From positions 1 to 36,397 of the forward strand of contig JAHEYT010000067.1 in NCBI GenBank assembly GCA_023251455.1: a stretch of 36,397 nucleotides of DNA, written 5' to 3'. The notes beneath the pieces are model-generated. The model was given only the letters and a program-made list of their open reading frames with translations, was not told where the DNA came from and did no database searches. The stretch's first letter is position 1. Each line of letters starts with the position of its first letter. Made by a program: the position numbers and the translations under genes. Below are positions 32,675 to 36,397 of this stretch, in pieces. Source of the DNA: Bacteroidota bacterium (lineage in GTDB: Bacteria; Bacteroidota; Bacteroidia; Bacteroidales; Prolixibacteraceae).

Positions 32675-34735
32675 ATGATAACAAAAGAATTAATTGCCCC
32701 GAGAAGTATTGTAGTTGTAGGAGCTTCAAATAACACCACCAAGCCGGGAGGGAAACTTCTGAAAAATTTGCTCGACAATAATTTCAAGGGCGATCTTTTC
32801 GTCGTCAACCCAGGTTCGGATGAGGTTCAGGGAGTAAAATCTTATCCTTCAGTCAATGAATTACCTGCTGTTGAAATGGCCGTTTTGGCTATTCCAGCTG
32901 CCGCTTGTGTTGATGCGGTTGAGATTCTGGCAACCAAAAAAGGCACGAAAGGATTTATCATTATTTCAGCAGGCTTCAGCGAAGAAAGTGAAGAAGGACG
33001 GATACTTGAGCAAAAAATCGTAAAAATTATAGAAGAAAATAATGCTTGTCTCATTGGTCCAAATTGCATTGGGGTGATTACTTACGCGCACACCAGTGTA
33101 TTTACGACTCCAATTCCCAAACTCGAACAAATGAGTTGCGACCTAATTTCCAGTTCCGGAGCAACTGCCGTTTTCATCATGGAATCCGGCATCCCTAAAG
33201 GGCTCCATTTTGCCAGCGTATTTTCGGTCGGAAATTCAGCTCAGAACGGCGTGGAAGAAATCCTCGAATTTATGGATGACGTATTTAATCCGGCAACCAG
33301 CACGCGGGTTAAACTACTTTATATCGAAAGCATCAAAAATCCGGATAAATTATTGAAACACGCATCTTCGTTAATCCGGAAAGGATGTAAAATAGCGGCC
33401 ATTAAAGCAGGGAGCAGCGAAGCCGGGAGTCGTGCAGCAGCTTCGCATACCGGAGCAATGGCGAATTCGGATTTAGCGGTCGAAGCCCTATTCCGCAAAG
33501 CCGGAATTGTCCGCTGTTATGGCCGCGAGGAATTGACGACAGTTGCCAATATCTTTCACTGCAAACCCATGAAAGGCAAACGACTGGCCATCATCACCCA
33601 CGCTGGTGGGCCAGCTGTCATGCTTACCGATGCGCTCGAAAACGGTGGATTAAAAATTCCACACATTGAAGATTGTGAAGCAAAAACAAGGCTCAAAAAT
33701 CAGCTTTTCCCCGGTTCTTCGGTCGAAAACCCGATTGATTTTCTGGCTACTGGAAATGCGGAGCAGCTGGCAGCAATTATTGATGCCTGTGAAACCGATT
33801 TTGATAAAATTGATGGGATGGCAGTTATCTTTGGTAGTCCGGGACTATCTCCGGTTCGGGATGTCTACCAGGTTCTAAACGAAAAAATGCGTACCTGCAA
33901 AAAACCAATATTCCCAATTCTTCCTTCACTGATTAATGTGAAGGACGATATGGCTTATTTCATTTCCGAAGGAAATGTAATTTTTCCGGATGAAGTTTTG
34001 CTGGGAAAAGCGCTGACCAGCATCTTGAAAACAGCCAAACCTACCGAAGAAAAGATATTTTTGGATAATATCGATATTCCTGAAATCCGTCGGATTATTG
34101 ATCAGGCAGAAGATGGATTTCAATCACCTGAAACAATCCACCAATTGTTTGCCGCAGCAGGAATTCCAATGGTTCGCGAAATCACCGTGACATCGGAAGA
34201 CGCAGCAATTGAAACAGCCCACAAACTGGGATTTCCGCTCGTAATGAAAGTAGTTGGCCCCATTCACAAAACGGATATTGGTGGAGTTGTGCTAAACGTT
34301 AAGGATATGGAAACGGTTCAGCGTGAATTCAAACGACTGATTCACATCAAAGATACAACTGCCGTTTTGATGGCTGAAATGGCTTCAGGAATTGAACTTT
34401 TTCTGGGGGCTAAATATGAGGACAAGTTTGGACATATAATTTTGTGCGGCATAGGCGGTATTTTTGTGGAAGTGTTCAAAGACATCACCTCCGGTCTGGC
34501 ACCATTAACCATGTGTGAAGCTGCTGCCATGATCAAAAACCTCCGTGCATACCGGATCATCAAAGGCTACCGGGGAAAGAATGGTGTAAAAGAGCGCAAA
34601 TTTGCTGAAATCATGGTGCGTTTGTCCACACTTCTTCGCTTTGCAGTTGAAATTAAAGAACTTGATATCAATCCACTATTAGGTGATGGAAACAAAATAA
34701 TAGCTGTTGATGCTCGAATAAGAATTGAGAAATAA
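32675..34735 (+). CDS. ADP-forming acetate/acyl-CoA synthetase (Acd)
   Basis: 686-aa fused enzyme that makes acyl-phosphate and ATP from acyl-CoA, ADP and phosphate, or the reverse. The CoA-binding domain (1-125; SIVVVGASNN) leads to the catalytic ligase domains, with phosphohistidine H258 in AASHTGAMA. The C-terminal ATP-grasp domain occupies about 470-686 (FPLVMKVVGPIHKTDIGGVVLNV, IKELDINPLL). Order of the domains is that of single-chain bacterial Acd (alpha followed by beta). It can conserve energy in amino-acid or sugar fermentation to acetate or branched acids. Divergent from the Usp gene. Confidence 0.9.
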   Translation: MITKELIAPRSIVVVGASNNTTKPGGKLLKNLLDNNFKGDLFVVNPGSDEVQGVKSYPSVNELPAVEMAVLAIPAAACVDAVEILATKKGTKGFIIISAGFSEESEEGRILEQKIVKIIEENNACLIGPNCIGVITYAHTSVFTTPIPKLEQMSCDLISSSGATAVFIMESGIPKGLHFASVFSVGNSAQNGVEEILEFMDDVFNPATSTRVKLLYIESIKNPDKLLKHASSLIRKGCKIAAIKAGSSEAGSRAAASHTGAMANSDLAVEALFRKAGIVRCYGREELTTVANIFHCKPMKGKRLAIITHAGGPAVMLTDALENGGLKIPHIEDCEAKTRLKNQLFPGSSVENPIDFLATGNAEQLAAIIDACETDFDKIDGMAVIFGSPGLSPVRDVYQVLNEKMRTCKKPIFPILPSLINVKDDMAYFISEGNVIFPDEVLLGKALTSILKTAKPTEEKIFLDNIDIPEIRRIIDQAEDGFQSPETIHQLFAAAGIPMVREITVTSEDAAIETAHKLGFPLVMKVVGPIHKTDIGGVVLNVKDMETVQREFKRLIHIKDTTAVLMAEMASGIELFLGAKYEDKFGHIILCGIGGIFVEVFKDITSGLAPLTMCEAAAMIKNLRAYRIIKGYRGKNGVKERKFAEIMVRLSTLLRFAVEIKELDINPLLGDGNKIIAVDARIRIEK

Positions 34736-34867
34736 AGCCTCCCCTAACCCCTCCAAAGGAGGGGAACTTGAGTCTTGCCGCTTGAAACGTGGTTCAACGT
34801 AGCCTTAATCATTCCTTTAAAGAACAGAAGAGCTTTCCCCTTTCGGGGGAACGGGAAGGGGGCTTTT
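34734..34867. repeat. Opposed copies of a GC-rich intergenic repeat
   Basis: A left copy (34734-34773) runs AAAGCCTCCCCTAACCCC with an inner hairpin CCCCTCC-AAA-GGAGGGG (34748-34764). A right copy in reverse orientation (about 34826-34867) reads, on the minus strand, AAAAGCCCCCTTCCCG and a second hairpin CCCC-GAAA-GGGG. The two halves form a long imperfect inverted repeat of about 134 bp just behind the acd stop. Small interspersed units of this look are common in Bacteroidota intergenic regions as I remember them. Confidence 0.7.
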
Positions 34868-34870
34868 ACA

Positions 34871-34925
34871 AAAAAAGAAGGCTAATAAACTCTGGTGAAA
34901 CACCTTTGTTTATTAGCCTTTATGT
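34871..34925 (-). terminator. Intrinsic terminator after the RRM gene
   Basis: Perfect 13-bp arms AAGGCTAATAAAC (34878-34890) and GTTTATTAGCCTT (34908-34920) enclose a second stem GGTG-AAA-CACC (34894-34904). On the minus strand a run of T follows, so it ends the RNA-binding protein transcript. Confidence 0.85.
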
Positions 34926-34986
34926 AGTTGTAAAAATTAAATGAATTAATTTTTACATAAATAGCACCTTAAAAACAGGAATAATC

Positions 34987-35481
34987 CTAGTATTCAGATC
35001 TTCTGTTGCCACCAGCGCTTGAGCCACCACCACGGTTAAAACCACCGCCTGTGTTGCCACCACGATCGCCACCACGGAAACCGCCGCCGCCACCAGCACT
35101 ACCACCACGGAAACCACCGCCGCCGCCAGCACCACCGCTGCCGCCACGGAAACCGCCACCACCACCTGAATTACCTCCACGGAAACCTCCGCCTGAGTTA
35201 CCACCACGGAAACCGCCACCACTTGGACGACTACCTTCTTTTTTCTCTTCAGCTTTATTTACAACAATTGTCCGGCCTTCAATCTCAGCGTTATTCAGTT
35301 CTTCAATTGCTTTTTTAGCTTCTTCTTCGTTCGTCATTTCTACAAAACCAAAGCCTTTAGATCTTCCAGTAGCTCTGTCTGTAATAATTTTTACGGATGT
35401 TACTTCTCCGTATTCTTCAAAAATTTCCTGTAATTCGCTTTCCTCAATTTTAAAGGGAAGGCTGCCAACAAAAATGTTCAT
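34987..35481 (-). CDS. RRM RNA-binding protein with glycine/arginine-rich tail
   Basis: 164 aa. A single RNA recognition motif at 1-78: RNP2 NIFVGSL at the start and RNP1 KGFGFVEM at about 42-49 with the aromatic residues in place. The tail (about 88-164) is almost entirely G, S, R and F with five GGGFRGG units, an RGG-type disordered region that binds RNA and can phase-separate. It resembles cyanobacterial cold-inducible Rbp proteins. The encoding DNA (35030-35225) is repetitive. A -7 box TACTTTTG lies at 35524-35517 on the minus strand, and a strong terminator follows. Confidence 0.92.
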   Translation of the reverse strand: MNIFVGSLPFKIEESELQEIFEEYGEVTSVKIITDRATGRSKGFGFVEMTNEEEAKKAIEELNNAEIEGRTIVVNKAEEKKEGSRPSGGGFRGGNSGGGFRGGNSGGGGGFRGGSGGAGGGGGFRGGSAGGGGGFRGGDRGGNTGGGFNRGGGSSAGGNRRSEY

Positions 35482-35516
35482 AAATAACTGTTTAAATAAT
35501 GGATAAATATATTTTC

Positions 35517-35524
35517 CAAAAGTA
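35517..35524 (-). promoter_or_regulatory. Predicted -7 promoter box of the RRM gene
   Basis: Minus-strand TACTTTTG matches TAnnTTTG exactly, 35 bp before the ATG. The rest of the 240-bp gap 35482-35721 shows no gene I would support. Confidence 0.5.
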
Positions 35525-35721
35525 GTTATATTTTAATTCAAAATACATTTGGACGAAGAAATTATTGCCTGAATCAAAATTTTCAGGAGATATATAGTGT
35601 ATTAAAGGAGAATTGGTTACAGATGCATTCATCTTTTCATCAATTGGATAAAATTTTGTTAAGAAGATAATTGCACGAACAACCATATCATTTCAAAAAT
35701 ACCGCAAAACTTTGTTTCACC

Positions 35722-36397
35722 CTATGCCTTTGCGTTTGGCGATTTCAGGGTAAGTACCAGAATCGAGGCAACGACCAGAAATACACCAGCCATCACATAA
35801 CTGGAATCATAAACTCCGGTCATATCTTTTATTGTAGCTGCCAGCATGGCGCCAAAAACTCCGGCAACCCCCCATCCGGTAAATACCATCCCGTAATTGA
35901 TCCCCAGGTTTTTCATTCCAAAAAATTCGGCCGTTGTGGTAGGAAATAATGAGAACACAGCACCATAAGCTAAACCGGCAATTGCAGAGCCGGCAATCAA
36001 TAATGGGATTGAAGTATAGAACATGAATAAAAACATATTTACCGCCTGCAGAATAAAGATCAACATCATGGCCCGTGTCCGTCCAACTTTATCGGACAGG
36101 ATACCTGCACCAAGACGTCCTAACGCATTAAATACCGACAAAATTACAACCAGCCAGAAACCTGCTTTCCAGCCTGCCTGACCTTCAGCAATCTTTGGGA
36201 GATGGGCAATGAGCATCAACCCGGCAGTTGCCGCCAATGCATACATGATCCATAATAAATAAAACTGTGGTGTTCGAATCACTTCATTCCAGGCAAAATC
36301 AGTCGCTTTGGGAGCAGTTGCGATTTGTCGGGCATTTGCTCTGGGCGCATCAGCTTCCAGAGGATTGGATAAAAAAAGGGAGAACAGGGTGACCGCA
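35722..36397 (-). CDS. OFA-type MFS transporter, N-terminal half outside window
   Basis: Major facilitator superfamily, oxalate/formate antiporter-like family (PTHR/OFA type). The minus-strand frame is open from 36397 and stops at 35722 (224 residues visible). It shows the linker between the two six-helix halves, then FAWNEVIRTPQFYLLWIMYALAATAGLMLIAH, the RLGAGILSDKVGRTRAM loop, and helices 7-12 (FPTTTAEFFG, NYGMVFTGWGVAGVFGA). The transported organic anion (lactate, formate, oxalate or similar) cannot be told. An apparent GTG start at 36282 is inside the protein, not a real start. Confidence 0.85.
   Translation of the reverse strand, partial: AVTLFSLFLSNPLEADAPRANARQIATAPKATDFAWNEVIRTPQFYLLWIMYALAATAGLMLIAHLPKIAEGQAGWKAGFWLVVILSVFNALGRLGAGILSDKVGRTRAMMLIFILQAVNMFLFMFYTSIPLLIAGSAIAGLAYGAVFSLFPTTTAEFFGMKNLGINYGMVFTGWGVAGVFGAMLAATIKDMTGVYDSSYVMAGVFLVVASILVLTLKSPNAKA

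Noticed and set aside
34953..35222. Valine/alanine-rich minus-strand frame and proline-rich plus-strand frame (35006-35506)
   Set aside because: Both are shifted or opposite readings of the glycine-rich repeats of the RRM gene.
35030..35225. Regular repeats that could look like a CRISPR array
   Set aside because: The units are codon repeats of an in-frame RGG tail, without unique spacers.
35492..35686. 64-aa minus-strand frame upstream of the RRM gene
   Set aside because: It overlaps the predicted RRM promoter, is AT-rich, and resembles no family.
36280..36282. GTG as start of the transporter at the right edge
   Set aside because: The frame continues upstream to the window edge with OFA-type linker sequence, so this is an internal codon.

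Overview
The window looks like a chromosomal segment of a Bacteroidota bacterium, most plausibly a marine or sediment member of the Marinilabiliales/Prolixibacteraceae type; the family-level placement is a guess from gene content and is not tested. The signs are moderate-to-low GC, few Shine-Dalgarno sequences, several promoter -7 boxes matching TAnnTTTG, the order DUF2520-KdsC-Maf, a TonB-C protein with toxin_YwqK/MORN-like repeats, an S46 dipeptidyl-peptidase, and GlnRS. I see no phage, insertion sequence, CRISPR array or plasmid gene.

Region 1 (1-7515) is a carotenoid cluster built as two divergent operons. To the left, crtI and crtB (crtB cut by the window edge) make phytoene and desaturate it. 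To the right, crtD, cruF, crtW, a PlsC-like acyltransferase, a GT2 glycosyltransferase and a TPR protein are packed with zero to 28-nt overlaps. Together they predict a C40 keto-carotenoid, hydroxylated at C-1', desaturated at C-3',4', then glycosylated and acylated. This chemistry resembles salinixanthin or deoxyflexixanthin glycoside esters. The lycopene cyclase that such a product needs is not in the window.

Region 2 (7564-15443) holds housekeeping and envelope genes: a TonB-C/MORN-like periplasmic protein, a PlsC acyltransferase, a YdjC/ChbG deacetylase, a half-size DUF1456 protein, an S1/P1-nuclease/phospholipase-C-like enzyme, tRNA-Cys with a clear promoter and terminator, a GT39-like membrane glycosyltransferase, and a divergent hxlR-type regulator/nitroreductase pair with an inverted-repeat operator candidate.

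Region 3 (15628-22974) contains a GH27 alpha-galactosidase lipoprotein whose start codon sits on a 17-bp tandem duplication, folB, glnS, a slipin plus Mth938-like pair, cfa, and an unknown polytopic membrane protein. Region 4 (23030-29407) contains hydG with a stand-alone Lrp/AsnC RAM-domain protein, an unknown 144-aa protein, an apparently exported superoxide dismutase, the DUF2520-kdsC-maf block, and a XylF-like sugar-binding lipoprotein without an ABC transporter.

Region 5 (29542-36397) contains a DPP11-type S46 peptidase, a universal stress protein divergent from an NDP-forming acyl-CoA synthetase, an interspersed GC-rich inverted repeat, an RRM/RGG RNA-binding protein, and the C-terminal half of an OFA-type MFS transporter cut by the right edge.
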